From Trileptium ribeirensis (lineage: Eukaryota > Nematoda > Enoplea > Enoplida > Thoracostomopsidae), in assembly GCA_030248225.1 (NCBI GenBank), contig JASANE010030215.1, positions 20,132-84,131 on the forward strand: a DNA stretch of 64,000 nt. The letters run 5' to 3'. Position 1 is the stretch's first letter. Each line of letters begins with the position of its first letter. The position numbers and the translations under genes are program-made. The notes under the pieces were generated by a model, which had not been told where the DNA came from, searched no databases, and saw only the letters and a program-made list of their open reading frames with translations. Shown one piece after another: positions 50,165-60,290 of this stretch.

Positions 50165-50690
50165 GACCAAACACGAGGGGGTTAGACGTAGAAGCGGGTC
50201 GGAACCCACTTATGGGTTCCTCTATGTATTAGTATGGGGAGCTTTCGCGGGCTCTCCTGCGTTAACGGATGGGCGGAGCGACGCCCGCCGGATATCGTTG
50301 GACTCACCGTCCAACGACGATTTGAACGAGGGGTGATATCGCCACCGGGGCGGTAGGAGTAAAAACGATACTAAAATTGGTACGGTTAGAGAGAGAGTCG
50401 TGGCTACAGTGGGGGCGCGTTTGTTGGTCGTACGGGTTAACGGGGCGGCGGAGCGAGACCCGCCGGGTATTTTTGGAGATGTCTCGTCGAGACGAATCTA
50501 ATGAGGGGCGATTTGCTCATTTCAGAGTGGAGGGAAAAATCTCGATTTGTCGGCGCCCATCAGCAGTTGGCGACGGCTTTCCAGGCACCTTTGCGTGGCT
50601 GTCGCGGGTCAGCGGGGATTCGGGCGGAGGCTCAAAGCATATGGTTGGATTCAACTAGTCGCGGTGAACAAAACGAGGGGTCGCATGAGC
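50165..50690 (+). repeat. Three diverged 172-bp tandem repeats with shared coding sense
   Basis: Each unit reads, on the + strand, a variant of a Gly-rich stretch, then GRSDARR / GRRSETRR / AEAQSIW, then a D/E-rich end closing NEG at about 50,336, 50,508 and 50,680. The period of 172 is not a multiple of three, so the similar peptide lies in three different frames. DNA identity between units is only moderate. It could be satellite drift; a single protein is unlikely. Confidence 0.6.
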
Positions 50691-51449
50691 CGGTTCTGAC
50701 GCGGGGTACGGCGATGGGAATGTCGGAAAGTAGGGTTTCGTATTAGTTGCATACTGCAATAGGTCACAGAAGCAAGGCGGGTTGGCCTAAAAAGTTGTCC
50801 ACAGCACACGCACACATGAATAGATACCTATACATATTCTATATATGACATGTCCTAGCTACATGGAAGGTGATGGTCCGGGTTGCACGGCGACAATCCT
50901 ACCTAGCGTAAGTAGCGATTGTCCCTACGTTTTACAAGCGAAGTTGCGGCGCTGTCAGGAGTGCCTTTGGATGTCCATTCGCAATTCCCGAAGCGTTCTG
51001 CCAGCCTACTCTGGTATTTCTCCATACCACGATATCGCAGACGGTGACGGACCTCCGAATGAGCCCGGCATCCGTCGTCCCTTACAGTTGCGAGTGCACC
51101 AAAGTGTGATTTCCGCTTATTCGGACTTGTTGTTTTCTGTAACCATTACCTAGTATGTTACTAAAACCAAGTAAATTTAATATTTTTGATTTCAGTCTTA
51201 ACATACGTGTTTTCCTGAACGTGCAGCCAGGGGCCTCCTATTCCCGGACGGTAGTAGCCGTCAACCCTATAACACATGATGCCTACCGGTTGAGTTGTCG
51301 ACTGCTTTCCAACTGTCGTCGACGTAAAACTCTATTTTCGGTCATACAGGTCGGTTGGGGGCGGCTCATTTCATCATTCTCTTCCTAATTGTAACACTCG
51401 TCCCTAATGAAGTCATGAATTACAACAAAGTACACGGCATGTTACGAGA

Positions 51450-51872
51450 CAGATAACTAGTGTAAGCGGCATGTTATACAAACGGTTAAGAGATGTAAGC
51501 AATATTTTACACAAACGATCAAGGAATGTAAGCAATACTTTACACAAACGGTTAAGGAATGTAAGCAATATTTCATACAAACGATTAAGGAATGTAGGCA
51601 ATATTTTATACAAACGGTTAAAAATGTAAGCAATATTTCATACAAACGGTTAAGGAATGTAAGCAATATTTCATACAAACGGTTAAAAATGTAAGCAATT
51701 TTATACAAACGATTAAGAAATGTAACCAGTATTTTATACAAACGATTAAGAAATGTAAGCAATATTTTATCCAAACGATTAAGGAATGTAAGCAATATTT
51801 TATACAAACGATTAAGGAATGTAAGCAATATTTTATCCAAACGATTAAGGAATGTAAGCAATATTTTATACG
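51450..51872. repeat. 33-bp tandem array, about 13 copies
   Basis: The unit is ACAAACGATTAAGGAATGTA followed by AGCAATATTTTAT, period 33. Because 33 is eleven codons, the minus strand gives a 184-codon open frame of an 11-residue repeat (around RLYKILLTFLN). This is a by-product of the array. Confidence 0.95.
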
Positions 51873-52486
51873 AAATGGTCAACCGACACAATGCGACCTT
51901 TGTATGTACAACCAGCCGTGTACCGAGGCATCCAGCTACAATTTTGAGTGCAAACGCCTTGAAGTGGTCGTGACAGGGCCAAAGCGGCCCTGTTACATTA
52001 GCATATCTCATTGGCCATTGTTGGTCTTAGCCAAACATCGTGGTCCTGGCCTGCTAATTTTGAAGTTAGTTGCTTTTGAGGAATTTCTCAAAATGTATTA
52101 TCCGGTGCAAATTTAGTCATATTTCCGACGAGTCCTCCTTAGATACTAGCAATTTCTACGTCCTGAAAAGTCCTCCTCTTATATTTTTAAGGGGGTGAAA
52201 AGGACTTTGCACTCTATTTTGAAAGAATTTTGCCTGGTCAAAAGTCTTGTGTAGTTATTCTTGCCCTGGTGCCATGGTATATATATAAACATACATACAA
52301 AATAATCATTACTGTTTCAAGATAGGTCATAAAACGATATAGGTACATAATAGGTACAGTATTGTGCAATCAAAACTTCCGTAGCATACCTTCCGTTTAG
52401 GTTTACCGCAGGTGTCCTTAGCGGTTTGTTGTGGCAAAATGCAAAAGAAAACACATAAAAATCTTAAATAGTCAGCGGTCGCCTTG
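51873..52486 (-). other. Region 3' of the retroelement coding unit
   Basis: No gene. On the minus strand TGTAACAGGGCCGC at about 51,993 and a purine-rich AAGAGGAGGAC at about 52,175 are each candidates for LTR edge and polypurine tract, but neither can be tested without the other LTR. Confidence 0.35.
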
Positions 52487-53087
52487 TCATATCGGCACTT
52501 CCTCCTTGTTGTCCCAATCCCCACTATTGGGTGCTAGCTTCCGTTGAACCCATTTACGAAGATATTCGATATAGGGCTCGGCAACGTGGGGCTCCACCCT
52601 TTCACTGCCGTCGGTGCTGGTCTCCCAAGCGCCCGATTCGGTTAACTCGGGTGGGTAGTCTGGCATCGACGATTTCCGCATTCTGTCGGGGAACTGCCAT
52701 TTTATGTCCTGAAATAGTTGGGTAAATTGGTCGTGCCATTCGACAGTATTGTCCTGTCCGATGTCCCAATGTGGAGGTGGCGGCGCAATAATTGCTCGGG
52801 CTCCATCACTGAGCAGGTAGTCGAATGAACAGATATAACGGCGCACTCAACGCATGACCTTGCTGGGCGTGTCCAGCAAACGACCTTCGTGCGGCTTCGA
52901 TCGTAGGGCCGCTTTATAGCCGCCAAGAATAATGATTGTCCTGGTTTGCGGCGTCGCGATGCAGGTCGCCAACCGGACTAAGAATTGCATGGTGGTTCCC
53001 GGCCAAGCGATGGCGAACCACCCCTTTGATGTGGCCATATTGACCAGGGGCGCTGCTAATGAGTCGCCCAAAATCAAGGCAGTTGGC
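52487..53087 (-). pseudogene. SGNH/GDSL-hydrolase-like domain, C-terminal end of the retroelement
   Basis: Follows the NADAR domain in the same frame after about 15 residues. It starts with ALILGDSLA, the GDS block of SGNH hydrolases. AWPGTTM then fits block II, TIIILGGYKAA the strand and turn of block III (usually G-x-N-D), and TDGSERVEPH the final D-x-x-H block. The Ser and Gly are present, but the Asn of block III and the final His are not in their usual places, so either the domain has diverged or this copy is damaged. Family members are esterases or lipases; some LINE families carry a similar esterase in ORF1. A TGA at 52,847 interrupts it, and the unit ends at TGA 52,487. The family call rests on motifs only. 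Confidence 0.5.
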
Positions 53088-53771
53088 CAGGAGGCGACGT
53101 TATGGCGGAGGAAGGATCGAACTTCCTCCTATAGGCGACCCATAACATTGTGGCAGTCTCGCGGTCGTTTGCCGAAAGTGAGGTCCTCTGGCCCTAGGCC
53201 AATCCCCCAAAATGAGTCGGACCTGTTTGCCTCGAGCAATTGGGCATATCCGGTGGCTAGTAGGGCGTCCCTGAACCGAGGAATTTTGAATTTTTCTAGT
53301 AGCACCGTCCGCATGAGATGAGGCAGTATTGGACGGAGGTGCTCGGGTGTTTCTGGGTCCAGGAATTTTTGTTTGTTCCGGCGGGAGATGGCTTTCACGT
53401 CTCGAGCTCTCATTTTCAGGTCTGAAATGTCCTGTTTCGCCTGGTCCTCGTCGAATAAATAGGTGACGAGGAGCTGGTATCCTTGCTCCGTCGAGGCGTA
53501 TTCGATGGGGTATTGCTTTATTGTTTTGGCCTAACGGAGCCATGTTTGAGAGTTCCGGCCAGTGTGTGCCTTTGGAGAGGAACGTTTCGATTGGAGCACC
53601 ATAGTTGATGGTGTAGTACGGCACACGAGGTTGTGGAATTTGTTCCATGTTGTTTGAATGGTTTGATCCGGCGATTCCTGCAATAGTATTCATCGCCATT
53701 AGTGGCGGTTCTTGAGGGAGATTAGTAGCGGGAGCTCGAGCTTTCTGGGAGTGTTTCTTGAGTAATTTAAA
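53088..53771 (-). pseudogene. NADAR (YbiA-like) domain in the retroelement polyprotein, frame-shifted
   Basis: NADAR domains are linked to ADP-ribose and NAD chemistry; characterised members are N-glycosidases, for example on riboflavin intermediates or ADP-ribosylated guanine. The N-terminal part (53,699-53,525) has PYYTINYGAPIETFLSK and WPELSNMAP. After a one-base shift near 53,523, the other frame gives YPIEYASTEQGYQ (the conserved E...Q helix), then FRDALLATGYAQLLEA and DSFWGIGLG, the family's signature. The closing pattern N-x-x-G-x-x-L-x-x-V-R is present as HNVMGR, L, stop, EEVR. The TAG at 53,129 sits exactly at the conserved Leu, one base from TTG. A second shift near 53,780 separates it from the linker. 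It lies 3' of integrase and before the SGNH-like domain. The fold call is firm; the role in the element is unknown. Confidence 0.85.
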
Positions 53772-53773
53772 CG

Positions 53774-54844
53774 TTACAACCGTCTCTCGCGAGGTGGTTG
53801 TCTAGGAGGTTGGACCACCTCCAGTCCGATATCTTCAGGTCGTAATTGCCTTTGTCTACTGTCCTCGTCAGGTTCCAAGTCCGGATGTGCGGATAACATG
53901 TCCTCGATCCGTTCGTCAAAGATGTCTCTGAAAGGTTCGAACATGTCGTGCCGTGCACGAGCACTACCAGATGGATACTCCATCGGCATGACAGGGTCAC
54001 GATGTCGAGTCGGTGGGGCGAGGGGTATGGTCCGTCGAGCTGGTGCCATAGTCTGGGGCTTCAAGCGACGGGTGTCGAGACGTGGTATTATGACTCGGGC
54101 TTCTTCCCCTAGTGGTATATATTCTTCATACCAACGACAACGGTCCCTAGCTTGTCTATGTGGCTGTCGGCGAGTAGGTTGAGAGGGTTCTTCCCTCTCT
54201 TGGACTAGGTGCGCAGAGGGTCCCATCTCAGGAGATCCCTCACTCTCCTCTGTTGGTGGGTCGAGTTCAAAGTGGGGCCTTCGGCGGGGTCCCGGTAAAA
54301 GTTGACTAAGACGAATCTCATCCTCCTCGTCTTCCCAACTAACTTGTCATTGGGCTCTAGCTGGGGTTTGTCTACGTGGTTTAGCGCGTGATAGTCGAGT
54401 TAGAACTCCCTTGATGGTGGAGGGAGCGCTGCGCGGCGGCGCTCTTCCCTTCCTCCCGGTAGAGGAGCCCTTGGTCAATTCGCCTATGGTTGATAATGTC
54501 TCATTGTCTTTGTCTACAATTCGTGGTCGTAATCGTTTCGGTCGACCGCCTTCCAAAGACTCGGAAGGTCGGCGTTGTTTGCTTGTGCTCTGCTTACTAG
54601 CTTCTCGTTGTCGAGCTAAACTTTCTATAAATTCTTCTACGATCCCGTCAGCTACTATTTGGTCTTCTGAGGGGATGTATTGTATGGGGGATCCTCTTAT
54701 GTATTCCATTAGTTCAGTTGCATCCTGTATTTCTCCTCGGGCACGGGCGGCTTCCTCTCGTTTTCTCCTTATTTCCTGCATTTCCCATTCCCACTGTGCT
54801 AGCTCATTTTGCCTCTGGATGGCCCATCGACCAAAGGATGGTAC
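53774..54844 (-). pseudogene. Linker region between integrase tail and NADAR
   Basis: Same frame as the integrase part, broken by TAG at 54,845 and TGA at 54,347. The first part is charged and probably helical (MQEIRRKREEAARARGE), followed by a basic Ser/Arg-rich stretch (RRPSESLEGGRPKRLRPR), then Pro/Arg/Glu-rich sequence to 53,774. No domain is recognised. A basic, disordered spacer, perhaps nucleic-acid binding, would fit, but that is inference. Confidence 0.6.
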
Positions 54845-56040
54845 CTATGGGCCCTTAGTTCCACGCTCCGCTAGGGGAGACAATAGAGGAGGGATGGTCC
54901 ACCGGTGGGGTGGTGTCGGGGAATCGGTTGTTTCAGGTGACGTGGTCTCCGAACCTACGGATGATACTGGTTCATTAGTCGGTGTAGGGTGTTGGAGTTG
55001 CTTTCGTTGTGGTTTAGGCTTAGGTTTTGGTGTTGGTGCATGTTCCAGTGGAGGTTGACTGGTTACTGGGACGTATTGAGCGGGTTGTGGTCTAGGAGGG
55101 GTGTAATACGGTGTGAGCCATTCATCTGGAACATAGTCCTCTAGTGTGGCTTCGAATCCCAGTGGCATTAGGGGAGTATGTGGGAGTGGTGTAGGTGGGG
55201 CGGAGTATGCTTGACGAGGTATGGGATATGGTTCTTCATAAGGTGTTATGGGTTCGCGAGAGATAGGGTATGGTGTCACTGGCTGGCCTGATTCGGTCAC
55301 TAAACGTTGTGTCTGGGGGCTGCGGGATGTTTGAGTAGCGATTGCGGCTCGACGTTGGGCAGGCGTAAGAGGCGAGTTTTGAACGGCATGTTCGACGGCT
55401 GACGTTGGGGATGTGGCTTGTTCTGGAGTGTGGGGCGAGTGTTCGTCCGGATCTTGTGAGGCGAATAATTCTACGAGGCCTAGGTCATTAACGTTGAATG
55501 GTCGTAGTGCTCGGCCGTCCTCTGAGCGTTTCACCGTTAGAGGTCTGGTAGGCTCCTCAGTTCGAACTGATCGTTCCTGTTCTCGTAGGGTTACTGGGGC
55601 AATATGTTGTCCATACTCGGGCGAGAAGGTACCAGGGGGTTTGTCAAGCGCGTAAGGTAACTTAGCGGGGTCTAGGGTAGCGAGTTCCTGTGATATAGCG
55701 GGCCATTCAGTGTCCGGAGTTCTGTCAGGGTCACAAAGGGGAAGTCTGTTTTGTTGTGGGGCTTCTGATGGTCCTTGAGCCTGAATGGTCAGCTGTTCTA
55801 CTGCGGCGCGGTGTATGTCTGCCTGAGCTTGCGTGTATTCTAAGTTAGGTTCTCCAATTTCTACACTAGCGACGTCGGATGCACCATCAATCTCCTGGCG
55901 CAACCTGTCGACTGCTTCTGGATCTGCAGCCTGTAATTCCCTGGCGAAATATCTGTCAGCTAGGATGGTTTCTCCGGGTTCCTGTAATGCAGCCTCAATA
56001 TAGGCGGGAGGGACTGCCTTGAGTAAATCGGCCATGTCGG
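54845..56040 (-). pseudogene. Long Pro/Thr/Gln-rich integrase C-terminal extension
   Basis: Continues the integrase frame for about 400 residues beyond the GPY region. Low-complexity stretches rich in P, T, E and Q (PTPKPKPKPQRKQ, PYPISREPITPYEE) with one more ordered patch (VKRSEDGRALRPFNVNDLGL). There is no chromodomain, which ends integrase in some Ty3/gypsy lineages. The function is not known. Confidence 0.6.
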
Positions 56041-57013
56041 GAAAGCTGCTTAGCGGGTGATAGCATGGTTTGGTGCGGTTTATGTGAACGACATGATCGG
56101 AAGCATTAGGTTGTCCGGGGAGTTTAACGCAAATGCAAGGGAGCATTATTTTAGTGATCTGGTAGGGTCCACACCACCTACGTTCTAATTTACGTGATAG
56201 TCCTGGTGTCTTGTAGTATCGATAGACCCATACATGGTCATTAACACGGTAGTCCGGGACCTTGACCTTACGATTGTAGTAGCGTTTTCTGTATTCCCAA
56301 GCAGATTGCATGGATCGATAGGCTTGATCCCTGATGGTGGCTAACCACCGTTGCACATTCGCGCGATACGCTTCTGCTCCGGGGTAGCGTCCCCAATCAG
56401 TTTGCGTTTCGATTCCACCCGATACTCGGGGTTGGAATCCGTGCATGAGCATGAATGGTGGATAGTGCGTGGAAGCGTGTACTGCTGAATTGTGGGACAT
56501 GATGCAATATGGTAAGACTTCATCCCAGGTGGTATGGTCTTTTTCCGGCAGTGCTACCCTTAGGAGAAATAATAGAGTACGGTTAAAGCGTTCGATCTCT
56601 CCATTTGCCTTCGGGTTGTAACTTAGGGGCTCGCGTTTGAATGTATGTAGTCTAGCGCACAAGGCCTCCATTACTTCCGAGACGAAACATCCGCCTCGGT
56701 CTGAGACTAGCTCTTCGGGTGCGCCATAACGGCACACCACGTCCTCGACGAAGACCTTGGCTACACTCTTAGCGGTTTGGTCTGGCAAAGCGGCGGCAAC
56801 TACTAATTTTGTGAACTGGTCGATGAAGGCAATTACGTACCTATTTCCGTTCCGGGATAGTACCCGAGTGTCCAATATGTCGACAAACATGCGATGCATG
56901 GGTGCACTAGCCAACGGGTTCTCTCCGAGCGCGGCTCGAACATTTTGTGGTAGATTCCTTGATCGTTGGCAGAGCACACACCGTTTAACATATTCGTCTA
57001 CGTCCTTACCCAT
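56041..57013 (-). pseudogene. Integrase catalytic core and GPY region
   Basis: DDE-type integrase. After the TAG at 57,020 the frame runs on: CVLCQRSR completes the HHCC zinc site, then the core has MFVDILD (Asp45 counting from the Met at 57,013), LVSDRGGCF (Asp105) and NPKANGEIERFN (Glu141), which gives D-x35-E. HASTHYPPFMLMHGFQPR is the usual Ty3/gypsy stretch, and RRWCGPYQITK the GPY motif. All catalytic residues are present. Integrase would insert the cDNA copy into host DNA. A normal Ty3/gypsy integrase would end soon after; here the frame continues with about 400 extra residues. Confidence 0.95.
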
Positions 57014-57019
57014 GGTTTC

Positions 57020-58033
57020 CTAGTAGTAGAATTGTTTAAGTTTGCTCAGTAGTCGATCCCGACCAGGGTGTCCACCAAACAGTGTGTCGTGTTCGTGCTT
57101 GAGTATTTGTCGTATAAGCAATCTGGGTACGCATAATTTTGGTCTATGGTCGTTTGGCATGATGGGATGTAAGTATAGAAAAGCGGTATCGGGGCAGAGA
57201 CTGTAATGGTGGGCTTTTAGTTTGAGGGGGGTCGCTGCCTTTTCGTCGGCTGGCGACTGTCGCGTATGCAAATACCACCAAATAGGACCAAACTGTTTAT
57301 CTCTGCGTTGAATGTACGGCAAGTAATTGAGGAGGTTCCTCCCTTCGTATTGTTGGAAGTGTGGTAAGTATATGTGTTCTCCAGTGTCATAGACCTGTTC
57401 AGGGCGTTGTAGTTGTATTCGCGGTCCGCATGCGTAAGCAACCCTAATTAAAGTGTCAAACTCCTCTACTTCGGGTAATCCTCCATATCTCTGTCTAGCA
57501 GTTGTCGGTAGCGTCCGTGGTCTAGCGGGTTCAGGTGTACCAGCCGTGGCGCGAGTCGAGCTTTCACTTGCCGCAATAGGAGCGGGCGGTGTGGGAGCGG
57601 TCGGGGGTTCCGGAGGTTGCGGGGGTCTGGCGGGGAGGTCGAGTGCAGGTGATGGTCCATGGGTCGGTTCACCAGTGGATTCTGGTGGTCGTGGGACAGT
57701 CGTTCGTCTCCCGGGGACCTCAACTCCTTCAGGCCATGGGTCGTCTATGTCTCCACAGAAGATGAAGCGTGTTGGATCGGGTAGGGGATCATAACCAGGT
57801 CCTCCAAACATACGATAGAAACGTTCCCGAACGTACTCGGGTGGTAGGGTGACAGGAGGGTCCGGGAGAAGTCCCATGAGTTGTCGAGTAAGTCGTTTCC
57901 AAACTTCTTCGGTGGGAAATCGACGGGGCGGTTTAGCTGGAGCTTTGCCTTTACCACGATCCTGTGCTTTGACAGCTACAGCAACCATTCGAGGATGGTC
58001 CTGTTCGTCTTCGTCTGAAGAGTGAGAAAATTC
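57020..58033 (-). pseudogene. Insert between RNase H and integrase, plus integrase zinc-finger start
   Basis: Opens just after the RNase H frame break (58,035) and ends at TAG 57,020. The beginning is acidic (SHSSDEDEQDHPR), then basic (KAQDRGKGKAPAKPPRR), then about 70 residues very rich in Pro (PPRPPQPPEPPTAPTPP-like), then a more ordered stretch (IRVAYACGPRIQLQRPEQVY, HFQQYEGRNLLNYLPYIQRR). The end has HEHDTLFGGHPGRDRLLSKL, the two His of the integrase HHCC finger. Most Ty3/gypsy elements have a short link here; over 200 extra residues are unusual. The TAG replaces what is often a Trp codon (TGG) in this motif. Confidence 0.8.
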
Positions 58034-58035
58034 TA

Positions 58036-58748
58036 CGTCGTGTCGGGATCGCGTGAAAGTCCGTCTGCGTTGGCATTAGCCTTACCTGGCCTATATTCGA
58101 TGTTGAAACCACCGAATTCCATCAGTAATTCGTTACGCCATTGGGCTAGTCGCGAATTTCGCGGTGGTCTCTCGAACAGTGCCTTAAGTGGCTTATGGTC
58201 GGTCTCAACGTGGAATTCGTGTCCAAGTAGGTAGTGTCTGAAGTGTAAGGCAGCCCATCGTATGGCCAGAGCTTCAGTCTCTATGGCAGGATATCGGCGT
58301 TGATAGTCCACAAGTGATTTACTCGCATAGGCGATAGGCAATGTCCCTTTATCAGTCTTTTGCGAAAGCACAGCCCCCATGGAATATCCAGAAGCGTCCG
58401 TTTGGAGTATAAAAGGTTTAGAAAAGTCTGGATATATGAGCAATGGTTCTTGTACCAACGCCTTACGCAGTTTTCCGAACGCTTCCTCGCATTGCGGTGT
58501 CCATTTAAATTCGCTGTCCTTTCACCGAAGTGCATTGAGTGGTTCGCAAATTTCAGAGTGGTGTGGTATAAATTTATGATAGTATCCGACAAGTCCCAAG
58601 AAACTTTGCAATTGTTTGAGGGTTTCCGGTCGTTTGTAATTGTCTATCGCGGCGGTTTTCTCGGGGTCGGGTTTAACTCCCACCGAACTGATAATATGTC
58701 CCAGGTATTTTAATTGTTTCTGCCCAATTTGGCATTTAGAAGGCTTTA
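58036..58748 (-). pseudogene. RT connection and RNase H domain
   Basis: Starts in a new frame after a one-base loss near 58,754 and is cut by TGA at 58,522. The connection part shows KYLGHIIS and a QSFLGLVGYY block. RNase H has ILQTDASGYSMGAVLSQ (first Asp), ETEALAI (Glu), VETDHKPLKALF (Asp) and ANADGLSR (last Asp), all in the normal order for Ty3/gypsy. It would degrade the RNA strand during reverse transcription. A second one-base shift at about 58,035 disconnects it from the integrase part. Confidence 0.92.
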
Positions 58749-59573
58749 ATTTAAGTTGGGTTTCCGGAACCTATCAAATAATGTTATTAAATCCGCTAGT
58801 TGTTGTTCGAATGTGGGTGAAAAGACCAATATGTCGTCTATGTAGATGAGGCATCGTTCCCATTCTAGGTCATTTAATATGATTGACATGCACTTTTGAA
58901 AGGCACCTGGTGAAGAATTCAGTCCGAATGGCAGAACGTTATATTCATACTGTCCGTGGACAGTGACGAAGGAGGTTTTATCCTTGGTCTCGGGGTCGAG
59001 TTCTAACTGCCAGAAACCTTTGTTAAGATCTAAACTGGACATGAATTTGGTGTTCCTGAGACATCCCAAGATGTCGTCTATGCGGGGTAGTGGGTACAAG
59101 TCTCGTTCTGCCACTACGTTGAGCTTACGGAAGTCGACACACAACCGTAAGGTACCGTCACTTTTGGTGACGTAAACTATGGGGGAACCCCAAGGTGAAT
59201 CTGATGGCGTTATTAAACCTGCTTCTACCATGTTGTTTAGTTCCTCCCGCAAGGGTTCCCGCAATGAGTGTGCTAGGCGGTACGGTACCTGTTTAATAGG
59301 TCTTGCGCCTCCGGTGACTATCCGGTGTTGGTGTACACCGCATCTTCCGAGATCGAACGGGTGTACAATAAATATGTCTGCGTTTTTAGAGATAGTTGTT
59401 TTCAATTGTTTGAGTTCGAAAGGGTTTAGGGTCGCTTGTCCGAAATGTATTGCAATGTATCGCTTGTATGGATCGCTCGGTGTCAATAGTCTTCTTTTGT
59501 TCGCTTATGATCTGTACAACATTGTCTCGTGTAACCCCGATATTGTTGCATTGCTTATTGCGTCTGGGAGGGT
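58749..59573 (-). pseudogene. Reverse transcriptase domain
   Basis: Clear Ty3/gypsy-type RT in the same frame as the protease. PYRLAHSLREPLREEL and GLITPSDSPWGSPIV lead in; DFRKLN, SSLDLNKGFWQLEL (first catalytic Asp), LPFGLNSSPGAFQ and YIDDILVF (the catalytic pair) follow. The fingers and palm are intact. TAG at 59,574 and TAA at 59,505 lie between protease and RT; the second may be a side effect of a nearby single-base shift, since the neighbouring frame is open there. The domain ends at a stop caused by a one-base loss near 58,754. Confidence 0.95.
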
Positions 59574-60290
59574 CTAGTTACTGTCATATAAGAATTCGAC
59601 CTCGTTATCGTCCAGCATCTCAATATGTCCGATCGTTTGTCCGGCATGTATAGCGACGGGAAAGTTCCCAAAGTTCATCAATGCTATTGGGATCATGCGT
59701 TGGCCAGTGAGTACCAGAGAGTGGGCGATGGCAACGTCCTTGATAAAAAGGTCAGGCACAAATAGGGCTTGACCTGTCGGTGGTTGGGTGATTTCCGGGA
59801 TGGCGTTGATGAACAACTCGGTGTTCGGTGGTACTTGAGTGTATTTCCTGGTTACGACGTTGATGACTGGTGGTCTGTAATCCCCTTGGTCGGCGAAAGG
59901 CGCCGAGCAGTTTTCGGTTCCATTAGATAGGTCCAAGCAGCGGTCTTTGAAGTTTATGGCGACATATGGTAGTAGGGCCATAAAGTCGGTACCTAAGATA
60001 CATTCGTACGGTGTGTCTGTTGTTACCTGGAAGTCGCACGGTGTACTTAACGATCCTATTGTGATCGGTGCTTTTACTACTCCGCTGATTGTCAACTCTT
60101 GTTGCGTAGCCGATACTATACGGGTAGTGTTCGTGTCGCGAGGAACCAGTCCTAAACGGGCAGCTAGGGCTTGGGACATAATTGAGACGTCGGCTCCAGT
60201 CTCTACAAGTGTCATAACTGGGGTGCCAAGCATGGTTGCATTAATAAGTAATGGCGTATTGCCGGCATTCATGGTGTTTAATTGTCTAGT
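59574..60290 (-). pseudogene. Aspartic protease domain with altered active site
   Basis: In frame with the envelope-like region upstream and RT downstream. TPLLINATMLGTPVMTLVE is followed by TGADVSIM, the active-site loop, and later by ECILGTDFMALLP, the second signature (ILGxD). The loop should read DTGA; here it is ETGA (codon GAG at 60,201-60,203), a catalytic Asp-to-Glu change expected to stop or strongly weaken cleavage. A region typical between protease and RT in Ty3/gypsy follows (GQALFVPDLF, PVAIHAGQTIGHIE). The domain would cut the polyprotein. Confidence 0.9.

Larger units (their letters stand above)
45581..51449. other. GC-richer stretch without a convincing gene
   Basis: Composition here resembles the retroelement to the right and not the AT-rich DNA to the left. 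Open frames reach 121 codons (48,585-48,950, +) but overlap on both strands and carry no domains. A TATA-like CTATAAATTT at 46,797 follows a GC-rich patch. Possible purine tract on the minus strand: AGGAAGAGAATGATG at 51,374-51,388. If that is the polypurine tract, the 3' LTR would start near 51,380 and run left. The matching 5' LTR lies outside the window, so this cannot be shown. Confidence 0.35.

Noticed and set aside
51457..52011. 184-codon minus-strand open frame with an 11-residue repeat
   Set aside because: Produced by the 33-bp array, whose unit is a multiple of three; no domain outside the repeat.
54411..55058. 215-codon + strand open frame opposite the retroelement tail
   Set aside because: Antisense shadow of the Pro/Ser-rich coding strand; no domain.
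57020..57022. Stop-codon readthrough (TAG followed by G) within integrase
   Set aside because: Some retroviruses use UAG readthrough, but between gag and pol. Here the stop is inside the zinc-finger region and many other stops exist, so decay is simpler.
58745..58760. Programmed frameshift between RT and RNase H
   Set aside because: Lies inside the RT connection, has no slippery heptamer or downstream structure I can see, and fits a single-base loss.
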